Shown here one piece after another: positions 26,619 through 35,580 of a stretch of DNA of 64,000 nt. Source of the DNA: Stenotrophomonas sp. BIO128-Bstrain (lineage in GTDB: Bacteria; Pseudomonadota; Gammaproteobacteria; Xanthomonadales; Xanthomonadaceae). The notes under the pieces are model-generated. The model was not told the DNA's origin and did not search any database. It saw nothing but the letters and a program-made list of their open reading frames with translations. Where the stretch lies: contig NZ_CP124620.1 of NCBI RefSeq assembly GCF_030128875.1, positions 1,240,001 to 1,304,000 of the forward strand, given 5' to 3'. A program made the translations under genes and the position numbers. Positions within the stretch are counted from its first letter, which is position 1. Every line of letters begins with the position of its first letter.

Positions 26619-28796
26619 ATGACGAATCGAATGAACCGCTGCTTCCGCCCTACGTTGTTGTCCGCCGCCCTCTGCGCCGCGCTGCCCCTTCATGCCAATG
26701 AACTCGCCGAGGCGCCCGAGCGCTCGCCGACGGAACTGGCCGCCGTGCGCGTGCAGGCGCATCAGCCGGCAGCCACCGCCACGCAGACCGGCAGCTTCGG
26801 CGCCGGCGACTGGAAAAGCACGCCGGCCTCGGTGAACGTGCTCGATCGCGACCTGCTCGACAGCCGCCAGGTCCGGACGCTGTCCGAGCTGGCCAGCAAT
26901 GATGGGTCGCTGGGCGACAGCTACGCGCCGGTCGGCTACTACCAGAACATCGCGATACGCGGCTTCCCGCTGGATACCGGCACCGGCTACCGCTTCAACG
27001 GGCTGGCCATCACCGGTGAGCAGCGGCTGGCGCTGGAGAACATCCAGGCGGTGGAAATCCTCAAGGGCGAGGCCGGCCTCGCCGCCGGTGTGATGGCCCC
27101 GGGCGGCATCATCAACTACGTGGGCAAGCGCCCGGCCGAGGTCCGCACTGTCACCCTCGGCACCGACTCGGAAGGCTCGCGCTACACCGCCGTGGATCTG
27201 GGCCACTGGCTCTCGCCGCGTTTCGGCGTGCGCTTCAATGCCGCCTGGGAAGACAGCGATTCCTACATCGATCATGCCGACGGTCGCCGCAACTTCTATT
27301 CGTTGGCCACCGACTGGCTGATCGGCGAGCGCGGCAAACTGGAAGTGGATGCCAACTACCAGACCAGCGCGCAGCGCTCGGCCTCGGGCTATCAGCTGCT
27401 GGGGGCCACCGAGCTGCCGCGTGGCGTGGACCGCAAGCACCTGCTGGGCTATCAGGCCTGGCAGCGGCCGGTCGGCATCGACAGCACCAACCTGACCGCG
27501 CTGCATACCTTCGATTTCAGTCCGAACTGGCAGTCGCGCATTTCCGCCAGCTACAGCCGCTCGGTGATCGACGACAACGTCGCCTTTGCCTACGGCTGCT
27601 ACTACGCCGCCGGCTGCGCCGATGGCAGCGTTCCAGGCAACTACTTCGCGCCGAACGGCGACTATGACATCTACGATTACCGCAGCCCGGACGACACCCG
27701 CCGCAACCTGGAGTTCCGTGGCGAGCTGCGTGGCAGTTTCGCCACCGGTGAGATCCGGCACGAACTGAGTATTGGCGCGGATCGATTCGAGCGCACCGTG
27801 GACAAGCGCCGCAACGTCAACGAGTACGTCGGCACGGCCAACATCCATGATGCACAGGTGCCGCAGTTCGACCCGTCGCCGCTGATGCCGGGCCCGTCCG
27901 CGCGGCGCCTGGACAGTGCGCAGACGGCGGTGTTCGCGCTGGACCGGATGAGCTTCGGTGATTGGCAGTGGTTGGCCGGTGGCCGCTTCGTCCGGCTGGA
28001 CGAGCGTGCCTACGACAAGCGCGGCAATCCCGAGCGGCACAGCCGCCTGTCGCGGTTCCTGCCGCAGACCGCGCTGGTCTGGAAGGCGACCGATGAGGTC
28101 AATGCGTACGTCAGCTACGTGCGGGGCATCTCGCTTGGCCAGGAAGCGCCGTTCTGGACCTCCAACGACGGTGCGTTCCTGCCGTCCGTGCTGTCGCGCC
28201 AGACCGAAGTGGGCATCAAGTACGTGCCCAGTGATGCGCTGAGGCTGGGTGCGGCACTGTTCCGCACCTCGCAGCCGTTCCAGTACGCCAGGCCGGACGA
28301 CAGCGACGCGGGCTACACCTTCGTCGAAGAAGGGCAGCAGACCCACACCGGGCTGGAACTCACCGCACAGGGGCAGCTCAGCGAGCGCCTGTCGCTGACC
28401 GCCAGCGCCAGTGTGCTGCGCGCCCGCGCACGCGATGCAGGCACGCCGGATTACGAAGGTCACCAGCTGATCAACGTGCCGAAGACGCGCGCGACCGTGC
28501 ATGCGGAGTACCAGCTGCCGTTCGTCACGGGCCTGGGGCTGACCGGTGGTTGGCGCTATGCCTCCTCCAATGTGGCCACGGCCGACGGCCGCGTCAGTGC
28601 GCCGGCCTACAGCGTGTTCGACGCCGGGCTGCGCTTCAAACACCGGGTGGGTGAGCATCCGGTGACCTGGAACCTCTCGGTGGACAATCTGTTCAACCGC
28701 TTCTACTGGCGTGACACCGGCAGCAGCTCGGGCGACTACTACCTGTTCCCGGGCGCGCCGCGTCAGGCCCGGCTGTCGGTCACCTTCGCGCTATGA
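26619..28796 (+). CDS. TonB-dependent receptor, probably for thiamine
   Basis: The roughly 725-residue protein has a signal peptide (ending near PLHA), a plug domain (about 45-165, with IAIRGFPLDTGTGYRFNG and VEILKGEAGL) and a 22-strand barrel ending in LSVTFAL, with a terminal hydrophobic residue. Sequence resembles siderophore-type receptors, but the TPP riboswitch upstream and PnuT downstream point to thiamine, as described for riboswitch-linked outer-membrane receptors. The start is uncertain: ATGs at 26574, 26619 and 26631 all lack strong ribosome sites, and 26619 gives a good signal peptide. The stop overlaps the pnuT start. Confidence 0.85.
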   Translation: MTNRMNRCFRPTLLSAALCAALPLHANELAEAPERSPTELAAVRVQAHQPAATATQTGSFGAGDWKSTPASVNVLDRDLLDSRQVRTLSELASNDGSLGDSYAPVGYYQNIAIRGFPLDTGTGYRFNGLAITGEQRLALENIQAVEILKGEAGLAAGVMAPGGIINYVGKRPAEVRTVTLGTDSEGSRYTAVDLGHWLSPRFGVRFNAAWEDSDSYIDHADGRRNFYSLATDWLIGERGKLEVDANYQTSAQRSASGYQLLGATELPRGVDRKHLLGYQAWQRPVGIDSTNLTALHTFDFSPNWQSRISASYSRSVIDDNVAFAYGCYYAAGCADGSVPGNYFAPNGDYDIYDYRSPDDTRRNLEFRGELRGSFATGEIRHELSIGADRFERTVDKRRNVNEYVGTANIHDAQVPQFDPSPLMPGPSARRLDSAQTAVFALDRMSFGDWQWLAGGRFVRLDERAYDKRGNPERHSRLSRFLPQTALVWKATDEVNAYVSYVRGISLGQEAPFWTSNDGAFLPSVLSRQTEVGIKYVPSDALRLGAALFRTSQPFQYARPDDSDAGYTFVEEGQQTHTGLELTAQGQLSERLSLTASASVLRARARDAGTPDYEGHQLINVPKTRATVHAEYQLPFVTGLGLTGGWRYASSNVATADGRVSAPAYSVFDAGLRFKHRVGEHPVTWNLSVDNLFNRFYWRDTGSSSGDYYLFPGAPRQARLSVTFAL

Positions 28797-29389
28797 ACCC
28801 GGCCATCCTGGAATGGTCGGCCGCCATCGTCAGCATGCTCGGCGTGTGGCTGATGACGCGACGGGTGACCCTTGCCTGGCCGGTGGGGCTGATCTCGGTC
28901 GCGCTGTATGCACTGGTCTTTGTCGAAGCCAGGCTGTACTCGGACACGCTGCTGCAGATCGTGTTCGGTGGCTTCCTGGTCTACGGCTGGGTGCGCTGGC
29001 GTGGCCAGGTCGAGGACGATGGCCGGGTCGCGATCGTGCCGTTGGCGCGGGTCGCCCTGTGGCGTGATCTGTCCATCGGCGTGGTGTTCGGCCTCGCCCT
29101 CGGCGCGGCGATGCATGTCTACACCAACGCTGCGCTGCCGTGGCTGGATGCGATGCTGGCCGCGCTGAGCCTGGTCGCCCAGTGGTGGCAGGCGCGCCGG
29201 CACACGGCGGCGTGGTGGCTGTGGATCCTGGTCGACGTCGTGTATGTGGGCATGTACCTGGTCAAATCCCTGCACGTGACCGCCGTGCTGTATCTGGTGT
29301 TCGTCGGCCTGGCCGTGATGGGGTTGCGGGCATGGACGGTGGCGCGCAACGACGCGCTGCTCCACAACGCAGAAGGGCGGCGCGGTTAA
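28793..29389 (+). CDS. pnuT: PnuC-family vitamin transporter, probably thiamine (PnuT)
   Basis: The 198-residue protein has seven predicted helices and the PnuC signature around LYSDTLLQ followed by VYGWVRW. PnuC proteins are facilitated-diffusion channels for nicotinamide riboside (PnuC), riboflavin (PnuX) or thiamine (PnuT), with trapping by later phosphorylation. The ATGA overlap with the TonB receptor and the shared TPP riboswitch favour thiamine. A strong hairpin terminator holds the stop codon in its loop. Confidence 0.88.
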   Translation: MNPAILEWSAAIVSMLGVWLMTRRVTLAWPVGLISVALYALVFVEARLYSDTLLQIVFGGFLVYGWVRWRGQVEDDGRVAIVPLARVALWRDLSIGVVFGLALGAAMHVYTNAALPWLDAMLAALSLVAQWWQARRHTAAWWLWILVDVVYVGMYLVKSLHVTAVLYLVFVGLAVMGLRAWTVARNDALLHNAEGRRG

Positions 29390-29405
29390 GTCCGCGCCGC
29401 CCTTC
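29372..29405. terminator. Bidirectional hairpin terminator after pnuT
   Basis: A perfect 14-bp stem, GAAGGGCGGCGCGG with its complement, around a 6-base loop that contains the pnuT stop codon. It separates pnuT from the convergent TonB receptor. Confidence 0.7.
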
Positions 29406-29437
29406 GTTGCTTCAGGTCTGCACTCGACCCGGCGCGG

Positions 29438-31492
29438 TCAGAACCGCGCCGTGGCACCCACGAAGAAGGTGCGTGCACCGCCGTCGTAGTTGTTGCCTTC
29501 CTCGATGGTGGAGACATCGCCGAGGTTGAGCACGCCGGCACGCACGGTCAGGTGCTCATTGACGTCGTAGCCCGTGACCAGATCCCAGGTGGTGTACGCC
29601 TTGGCGAAGGTGGCGCTGGTGGAGGACACCAGCTGCTCGCCGATGTGCTGCGCGCTCAGGTTCAGCGACCACGCATCGGTCACCTGCCAGTCCAGCGAGG
29701 TGTTGGCGGTCAGCTTGGGCACCACCAGCAGGCTCGCACCGGTGGTGCGGTTCTTCGACTCCAGCATGCGGGTGGCATTGGTGATCCAGTTCAGTCGCTC
29801 ATGCAGGGGCACCGTGACGCTGGCTTCGACGCCGCGGGTGCGGGCCTTCTGGATGTTCTGCGCGACCGTCCACCAGAATCCGTTGACGAAGCTGGTGGTC
29901 TGGCCCGGAATCTCGCGCAGCGGAACCTGCTGGATCTTGTCGTCGAAATCGGTGAGGAAGTAGGTGGCCGAGGCCGACCAGCCGTTCTTGTCGAAGCCGA
30001 CGCCCAGCTCGTAGTTGGTGCTGGTTTCCGGTTCCAGGTTGGGATTGCCGGCCATGTAGCAGCCGGTGGTGCCATCGGCGCTGACCGAGCGATTGGTCCA
30101 GCCTTCGGCGGTCAGGGCAGTGCAGCCGTTGCCACCGGACTGCGTCGCCGCGCCGGCCGTGCCCTGCTTCAACGTCGGTGCACGGAAGCCCTGCGAGACA
30201 CCACCACGCACGGTCCAGTCATCGGACGGGTGCCAGACGCCGTAAACGCGTGGACTGAGGTTGTCGTCGTAGTTGTCGGTGTTGTCCCAGCGCAGGCCCA
30301 CGGTCAGGATGAAACGCTCGTGCAGGGTGATGTGGTCTTCGGCGAACAGCGCCCAGGAGTCAGCTTCACTGACCGGGCTGATCCGGCCCGTGCCGGTCCA
30401 GGTCACCGGCACCGTCCCGATGGTATCGCCGTTCTTGAGCTCCTCGCGCTTCCACTGGCCGCCCACGTTCAAGCTCTGCTCGAACCCCCAATGGAAGCTG
30501 CGGGTGAACGCGGTATCGAACACCGTCTCCTTGGAGTGGTTGCCGACAGCGCTGCCCTTGTCTTCGTAATCGTTCTGCACCAGCGTCGTCTTGGACGTGG
30601 CGGCATCGCCGTAGCGACCATCGTGCATGACCACATAGCCGGTCTGCACCAGCTTGGACAGGCCCCAGGCGCCGACGTCACCAGCGCCGCTGTTTCGCTG
30701 CTCGCCGCGCGAGGCTTCGAAGCCCACGGTGTGGTCATCGTTGATGCGCCAGTTGAGCAGGGCATTGGCGTTCTCGGCCTTGTTGCCCGGCGTCTGCCGC
30801 CGCCCGGTGTCCGATTCCCGATTGGTCACGTTGGCACCGACGCGCAGGCCCAGATTCTCGGTCAGCGGGCCACTGAACAGCGCGCCCATCTGGGTGGTGT
30901 CACCTCGGGTCGGGGAATCCGGCTTGCTGTAGTTGTAGGTGACCGAGCCACCCCATTCGTTGGCGATCTTGCGGGTGATGATGTTGATCACGCCGCCCAT
31001 CGCGTCCGAGCCGTACAGCGAAGACATCGGCCCGCGCACCACCTCGATGCGCTCGATCATGTCCGGCGAGAGCCAGTTCAGATCCTGCGGACCCAGGTCA
31101 TCGCGGTAGTTCACGCCGGAGGAATTGCCCTGGCGGCGGCCGTCGATGAGGATCAACGTGTACTGCTCGGGCAGGCCGCGCAGGCGGATCTTGGACTGCG
31201 CGCCGGACAGCGCATAGCCACCGGTCACGCCGGGGACGGTGCTCAGCAGCTGGCCGATGCTGCTGACCGGCTTGCGTTCGATCTCCTCGCGGGTGATCAC
31301 GCTGATGCTGGCCGGGGCGTCCTTGATCCACTGCTGGGCGCCGGTGGCGGTGACCACGACCGTATCCATCTGGCGGGGCGAGGCGGCGGCGTCCGCCGAA
31401 GCATCGGCATGCGCCTGGGCGGTCAGCACCAGGCCAATGGCAATGGCCAGGGTGGCGGCGGAACGACGGGGAGAGGGGGAGGGGTGCGACAT
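29438..31492 (-). CDS. TonB-dependent siderophore-type receptor
   Basis: The 684-residue outer-membrane receptor has a signal peptide (ending near QAHA, about 28), a TonB-box-like MDTVVVTA (about 42-49), a plug domain with IRLRGLPEQYTLILIDG and IEVVRGPMSSLYGSDAMGG, and a barrel ending in aromatic F (GATARF). The plug resembles FepA/PirA/CirA-type catecholate receptors. A possible Fur site lies about 90 bp upstream. The siderophore itself cannot be named; no synthesis genes are nearby. Confidence 0.88.
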   Translation of the reverse strand: MSHPSPSPRRSAATLAIAIGLVLTAQAHADASADAAASPRQMDTVVVTATGAQQWIKDAPASISVITREEIERKPVSSIGQLLSTVPGVTGGYALSGAQSKIRLRGLPEQYTLILIDGRRQGNSSGVNYRDDLGPQDLNWLSPDMIERIEVVRGPMSSLYGSDAMGGVINIITRKIANEWGGSVTYNYSKPDSPTRGDTTQMGALFSGPLTENLGLRVGANVTNRESDTGRRQTPGNKAENANALLNWRINDDHTVGFEASRGEQRNSGAGDVGAWGLSKLVQTGYVVMHDGRYGDAATSKTTLVQNDYEDKGSAVGNHSKETVFDTAFTRSFHWGFEQSLNVGGQWKREELKNGDTIGTVPVTWTGTGRISPVSEADSWALFAEDHITLHERFILTVGLRWDNTDNYDDNLSPRVYGVWHPSDDWTVRGGVSQGFRAPTLKQGTAGAATQSGGNGCTALTAEGWTNRSVSADGTTGCYMAGNPNLEPETSTNYELGVGFDKNGWSASATYFLTDFDDKIQQVPLREIPGQTTSFVNGFWWTVAQNIQKARTRGVEASVTVPLHERLNWITNATRMLESKNRTTGASLLVVPKLTANTSLDWQVTDAWSLNLSAQHIGEQLVSSTSATFAKAYTTWDLVTGYDVNEHLTVRAGVLNLGDVSTIEEGNNYDGGARTFFVGATARF

Positions 31493-31580
31493 CGCGAAAA
31501 TACTCCGTGGCTATGGGAGCCCGCTGGCGATGGCTGGGGACGTCCGTGTGGGGGTTTCAAGAAATCTTAACAATCGTATC

Positions 31581-31601
31581 ACGAACCATTCGCATTTGAA
31601 A
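31581..31601 (-). promoter_or_regulatory. Possible Fur box
   Basis: On the plus strand the segment contains ATTCGCATT, the well-conserved half of Xanthomonadaceae Fur boxes; the other half is poor. The surrounding 31560-31620 stretch is markedly A/T-rich and lies upstream of an iron-type receptor. Confidence 0.4.
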
Positions 31602-31683
31602 TGTAGTGATACATCTCCACAACTTCGGATGTCGTTAGCGTTGCGCGCTGTCTATCACAGGAAAACCATGCCGACCGAGCGAA

Positions 31684-32610
31684 TCACTCCACCAGGGTCA
31701 ACTGCCGGGCAAAGCTCGGCCGCAAGGCCAGCTTGTGGGTAACGCTGGTGATCGTGCGGCGTGGATCGGTCGGATGCGGCCGGGAGGCGGTACTGCTCCT
31801 GCCCTGGCGCCACAACCCGAACATCACGATCTCCGCACCCACCGGGAAAGACTTCAGCCACGCAGCATCGGTGTGCCCGACGCTGACTTCGTAGAAATCC
31901 CGGCGGTCGGTAACGCCGGTGTGCTGATACTTCGGGGCACAATTGAGGAAGGTGACGCCATGGGGGTCACCGGGCTGCGGCGTACGATGTGACCGCACGG
32001 TTCCGAGCAGTGCCATCGGCAGCTCGCTGGAGGCGGCGCCAAGCCGCTCCCATGCCGCGTCGTAGCGCTCCTGCCGGTAGAGGAAATTCGTCCAGTCCAC
32101 CCGCTTCTTGCCCAGGCGCAGGGTCAGCTGCGAGGCCAGCAGCGTGTCGTCCTCGCACATCGCCTGCAGCGTGAGCAGGTCGGTGAGGCTGCGCAGGTAA
32201 CCGTCCAGCGGTGCGTCTGCCAGCAGCGTCGGGCCCGCACTGCCGCGTTTCAGGGCGTGTTGGAGGATGAGCAAGCGAAGCTCGTGCGTCCCATCATCCA
32301 GGGTCGTCAGAAACTCGGCATCGGCTCCGGCGGCAAGCAGGGCCTGCAGATGGGCGGGCGCGTTGTAGCGACACCCGGGCAGATGCCCGCTGCCTTTGTT
32401 CAGGGCGAGGTAGGCGGGCAAATGGAGGGGCGGGGCGCGGTCCACGCCGGGCCTGCTGTGCTCGGGAACGAATCTCACCGGCACGTTGCACCCATCGCAC
32501 AGCAGCGTTGGCAGGGTCTGTTGCGCGTCATGACGCTTCTGCAGGTCGCCCACCCGGTGCAGGGTGCCGTGCGTGCCCACTGCCTTGCGCATCTTGATTC
32601 CGCGACTCAT
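31684..32610 (-). CDS. Uncharacterised protein with CoiA-like N-terminal zinc ligands
   Basis: This 308-residue protein is not one I can name. Its first 85 residues include C38-D-G-C41, several histidines and C80 in HLPGC, a spacing like the zinc-ribbon start of CoiA-like competence proteins and other DNA-linked proteins. The rest has no clear catalytic motif. The C-terminal third (FLNCAPKYQHTGVTDRRDFYEV to LALRPSF) looks like a compact alpha/beta domain. I chose the ATG at 32610 over a TTG at 32616. No neighbour suggests a pathway. Confidence 0.55.
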   Translation of the reverse strand: MSRGIKMRKAVGTHGTLHRVGDLQKRHDAQQTLPTLLCDGCNVPVRFVPEHSRPGVDRAPPLHLPAYLALNKGSGHLPGCRYNAPAHLQALLAAGADAEFLTTLDDGTHELRLLILQHALKRGSAGPTLLADAPLDGYLRSLTDLLTLQAMCEDDTLLASQLTLRLGKKRVDWTNFLYRQERYDAAWERLGAASSELPMALLGTVRSHRTPQPGDPHGVTFLNCAPKYQHTGVTDRRDFYEVSVGHTDAAWLKSFPVGAEIVMFGLWRQGRSSTASRPHPTDPRRTITSVTHKLALRPSFARQLTLVE

Positions 32611-32656
32611 CTGCAACCACTGCTTCGTTCAATGGCGACCATCATAGTCGCTTCGA

Positions 32657-33013
32657 TCAGTCACCCTGCGTGGCGAAGCGCAGCCGGTTGTGGTCCGGGT
32701 CGATCACCATCATTTCGCGCCCGCCCCACGGCACATCGGCCGGCGGTCGGAAGACCGGCGCGCCGGCCGAAACGAACGCGGCATGCAATGCGTCCACGTC
32801 AGGCACATGAAAATACACGGCGCCCCCCGGCTCGCAGTCGCCGGCGTGTTCGCTGAGGAACATCTGCTGGCCCTCACGGCTGATCTGGACGAACAGCGGC
32901 ATGTCCGGTGCGAAGCGATGTTCCCAGTCGATCGCGAACCCGAGCCGCTGGTAGAACGCCACGCTGATCGCGGCATCGGTCATGCGCAGTTGCGGAATGA
33001 CGGTCTGGGGCAT
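32657..33013 (-). CDS. VOC-family protein (bleomycin-resistance/glyoxalase-like)
   Basis: The 118-residue single VOC module starts with the typical PQLRMTDAAISVAFYQRLGF and ends with a DPDHNRLRF strand like that of Ble-type binding proteins. These small dimers bind drugs or use a divalent metal for catalysis. The substrate is not clear. It lies 9 bp after the H-NS-like gene on the same strand, so the two are probably co-transcribed. Confidence 0.8.
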   Translation of the reverse strand: MPQTVIPQLRMTDAAISVAFYQRLGFAIDWEHRFAPDMPLFVQISREGQQMFLSEHAGDCEPGGAVYFHVPDVDALHAAFVSAGAPVFRPPADVPWGGREMMVIDPDHNRLRFATQGD

Positions 33014-33022
33014 GCTGCGGCC

Positions 33023-33439
33023 TCAGCCAGGATAGGAGGGGAAGCGCTGATCGGGGTGGGTCTTCTTCCATTCGGTATGCGCGACCGTGCCTTCCCAGGA
33101 CAGGAACGCGTTCGGCACGCGCCCGCGGCCCGACCAGGTGGCGCCGCTGTGCGGCAACCAGAAACGGGGCGGCAGATCTTCCTTCGGGGCCTTGGCGACC
33201 TTGGGGGCTTTCTCGCGCCTGGCCGCAGGCGCGGTGTCCAGCAGCGCCCGGATCCGGCGCTGCTGCTCGGGGCTGAAATCGGCATAGCTGGTGGTCAGCA
33301 GTACAGTCACCCGCTCATAGGCCTCTTTGGTCGCCGCCTTGAGCAGCGCCTGCTCGTCCAGTCCCGACCGCGCGACCGCCGCTGCCAGGCGGGTATTCAT
33401 CGTTGCTGCGGAGGGGGCGGTGGAAGGCGTACGGGGCAT
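33023..33439 (-). CDS. H-NS-like nucleoid protein
   Basis: The 138-residue protein ends with an H-NS-type DNA-binding core: W94 in FWLPHSG, then T101-W-S-G-R-G-R107, the motif that inserts into A/T-rich minor grooves. The N-terminal part (about 15-75) is helical and could oligomerise, followed by a Lys/Ala/Pro linker. It lacks the long coiled-coil of E. coli H-NS and is closer to short Xanthomonas H-NS-family proteins. The start is uncertain; an ATG at 33400 would remove 13 residues. It probably silences A/T-rich or foreign DNA. Confidence 0.75.
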   Translation of the reverse strand: MPRTPSTAPSAATMNTRLAAAVARSGLDEQALLKAATKEAYERVTVLLTTSYADFSPEQQRRIRALLDTAPAARREKAPKVAKAPKEDLPPRFWLPHSGATWSGRGRVPNAFLSWEGTVAHTEWKKTHPDQRFPSYPG

Positions 33440-33626
33440 GGGATTCCAGGGAGGAGGGGCTGACGGAGGGCACCATAACAAATGCGTACGTGAAGCGGCC
33501 GATGGCGTAACACGCCCTGCCCACGAAACCTGAACAGGGGGTTGGTTCATCCGTGGGGTACGCAATGTTCCGGCAACCTTCGGCGACCTGATTCGATTCA
33601 ACACCGTTCCCCAGGAGCAACCCACC

Positions 33627-34004
33627 ATGATCACCTCGACCCTTTTCAGCTTCCGCGGCCTGGCCCTGGCAGTGGCACTGACCGCTGGCGTGACCGCGGC
33701 AGGCAATGCGGATGCGATGTCGCGCAAGGACAAGAACACGCTGGTCGGCGCCGTCGTGGGCGGCGTAGCCGGGCACGTGCTGTCCAACGGTGATCCGCTG
33801 ATGACCGCCGGCGGAGCAGTGGCCGGTGGCGCCATCGGCAACGTGACCACCAAGGACCGTCGCGACAACCGCAATGATCGCTACGACCGTGATCGTCGCT
33901 ATGACCGTGGCCACCGCTACGAGCGCACCAGCCATCACGATCGCCGCCATGACCAGCGTCGCTGGAACCAGGACCGCCGCAACCACAATCGCGGCTGGCG
34001 CTGA
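33627..34004 (+). CDS. Exported glycine-zipper protein with Arg/Asp-rich tail
   Basis: The 125-residue protein has a signal peptide (to about 30), a glycine-zipper 2TM-like segment (LVGAVVGGVAGHVL and GGAVAGGAIGNV, about 39-75), and a tail built from D-R-R-Y/N-D-R-like repeats rich in Arg, His and Asn. Similar small proteins are found in many Xanthomonadaceae envelopes and in the Rick_17kDa/OsmB-like group. Function is unknown; the zipper may embed in or oligomerise at the membrane. CCAGGAGC precedes the ATG. Confidence 0.7.
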   Translation: MITSTLFSFRGLALAVALTAGVTAAGNADAMSRKDKNTLVGAVVGGVAGHVLSNGDPLMTAGGAVAGGAIGNVTTKDRRDNRNDRYDRDRRYDRGHRYERTSHHDRRHDQRRWNQDRRNHNRGWR

Positions 34005-34188
34005 TCCCCAGGGTATCGCCCGGGCCCGGCGCGCCAAGCCTGCGTATCGGGCGCCTGGGCGCCCGCTGGGTGGCCGCGCGGCGCGCGCCATGAGATAGCG
34101 CGCCAGCGGCACGTCATGACATCGCGGGCTGGCGTGGGTTACCGTCCGGATCTGACGCAGCGCGGGTGCTGTCAGGGAGAGGCCGGAG

Positions 34189-35580
34189 ATGAGGGCAGGG
34201 AAGTCCACAGCAGAACGGGCGGGGCAGCAGCGGCACCTTCCTCGGCGACACAGCGTTGCTGCCGCCGTTGCAGCCAGCGTCGCCGGTCTCTGGCTGATGC
34301 CATGCATGGCTGCAGCCCAGCGTCCGCCGGAGGGCGTGGAGGAGGCGCTGACCCGCATCGCCACCGTGGCGGACGCACCCGCCTCCACGCAGGCCGCACA
34401 GGCGCTGTGGCGCATGCCGCTGGACGCGCCGGTGATCGTGCATGACCGCGCCTCCGGGAGTAGTTGGCGCAGAGACACCGCCACAGGGGCCGCGCTGCCT
34501 GTCGTACTGCGGAATGACCAGCCGCCCGCCAACACCTGCATCACGATCGATGGCGCCCCTGCCGTCCTGCTGCTTCTGCCGCTTCCCGGCGACCGGGACG
34601 GATTGGCGACGCTGTTCTGGCACGAGCAGTGGCACTGCGTGCAAGCGGCCCTCGGTCTGCCTGCCGCCGAGGGCGACACCGCACACCTGGATGGGGAGGC
34701 CGGTCGCACGGCGTTGCGGCTGGAGATGCGCGCGCTGGCGCAGGCACTTTCCACGCGCGACGAGCATCAAGCGCGCCAGCACGCGGCAGCAGCGCTGGGC
34801 TACAGGGCTCTGCGTTCTGATGCCGCGGCACCGCCGACGCGCGCGCTGGAGGAAGAAGCCAAGGTAGAGCGCAATGAAGGCCTGGCCGAGTACACGGGAC
34901 GCGCGATCGCTGCGGCCACCCACGGTGGCGATGCGACAGCTGCCGCCGTAGATGCACTCGCCAAGGCGGATGCGTCGCAGAGTTTCGTGCGTTCGGCGGC
35001 GTACGTGACCGGGCCCGCGTACGGACTGCTGCTCGACCGTTGGTCGCCAGCGTGGCGCCGCGGGGCGTCTGCGGGCACGACGTTGCCTGCGCTGCTGGCG
35101 GATGCGCTGGGCGTCACATGGCGTGGGGCCGGCATCGCACAGAGCGGTGCCGGCTATGGCGTCGACGAGGTACGCGCAGAGGAGCGCGAGCGAGCAAAAG
35201 AGCGGGAGCGACGCAGTGCCGGCTACCGTGAGCGTTTCCTCGGCAACGATGCGGTTCGTCTGCCCCTGCGCAACCCGTCGATCTCCTTCGATCCCCGCTC
35301 GCTGTTCCCGCTCGATGATGCCGGGACGGTCTATACGCCGCTGACGGTACGGGATGAGTGGGGCGAGTTGACGGCAGTATCCGGGGGGCTTCTGTCCAGG
35401 GATTGGGCGTTGCTCAGCGTGAGCGGCGGCGTAGTGGACGGCGCGGGTTCCAGATGGACGGGACCAGGCTGGACGCTCGTACTCCGCGAAGGATGGCGCC
35501 TGGAGCGGGGCGGCGACGGGTGGGGTTTGACGAAGGTGTGGGGACTGGGCGTGGGTGATCCGGGCGATGCGGGTGAGTGA
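34189..35580 (+). CDS. Orphan exported protein with HExxH motif, possible metalloprotease
   Basis: The 463-residue protein has a basic start and a hydrophobic signal (about 22-43). H145-E-Q-W-H149 has the HExxH form of zinc peptidases, and 81 residues later NEGLAEY (E230, E234) could supply the third ligand, as in gluzincins. A Glu/Arg-rich stretch (about 325-345) precedes a beta-rich C-terminal domain ending in Gly/Trp-rich strands. I know no named family for it. It stands alone between the glycine-zipper gene and a 346-bp gap. Peptidase activity is inferred from the motif only. Confidence 0.6.
   Translation: MRAGKSTAERAGQQRHLPRRHSVAAAVAASVAGLWLMPCMAAAQRPPEGVEEALTRIATVADAPASTQAAQALWRMPLDAPVIVHDRASGSSWRRDTATGAALPVVLRNDQPPANTCITIDGAPAVLLLLPLPGDRDGLATLFWHEQWHCVQAALGLPAAEGDTAHLDGEAGRTALRLEMRALAQALSTRDEHQARQHAAAALGYRALRSDAAAPPTRALEEEAKVERNEGLAEYTGRAIAAATHGGDATAAAVDALAKADASQSFVRSAAYVTGPAYGLLLDRWSPAWRRGASAGTTLPALLADALGVTWRGAGIAQSGAGYGVDEVRAEERERAKERERRSAGYRERFLGNDAVRLPLRNPSISFDPRSLFPLDDAGTVYTPLTVRDEWGELTAVSGGLLSRDWALLSVSGGVVDGAGSRWTGPGWTLVLREGWRLERGGDGWGLTKVWGLGVGDPGDAGE

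Noticed and set aside
29552..31570. A 672-codon plus-strand open frame opposite the siderophore receptor
   Set aside because: The minus strand encodes a full TonB-dependent receptor with signal, plug and barrel. The plus-strand product has no motifs and reflects the GC-rich third-codon bias.
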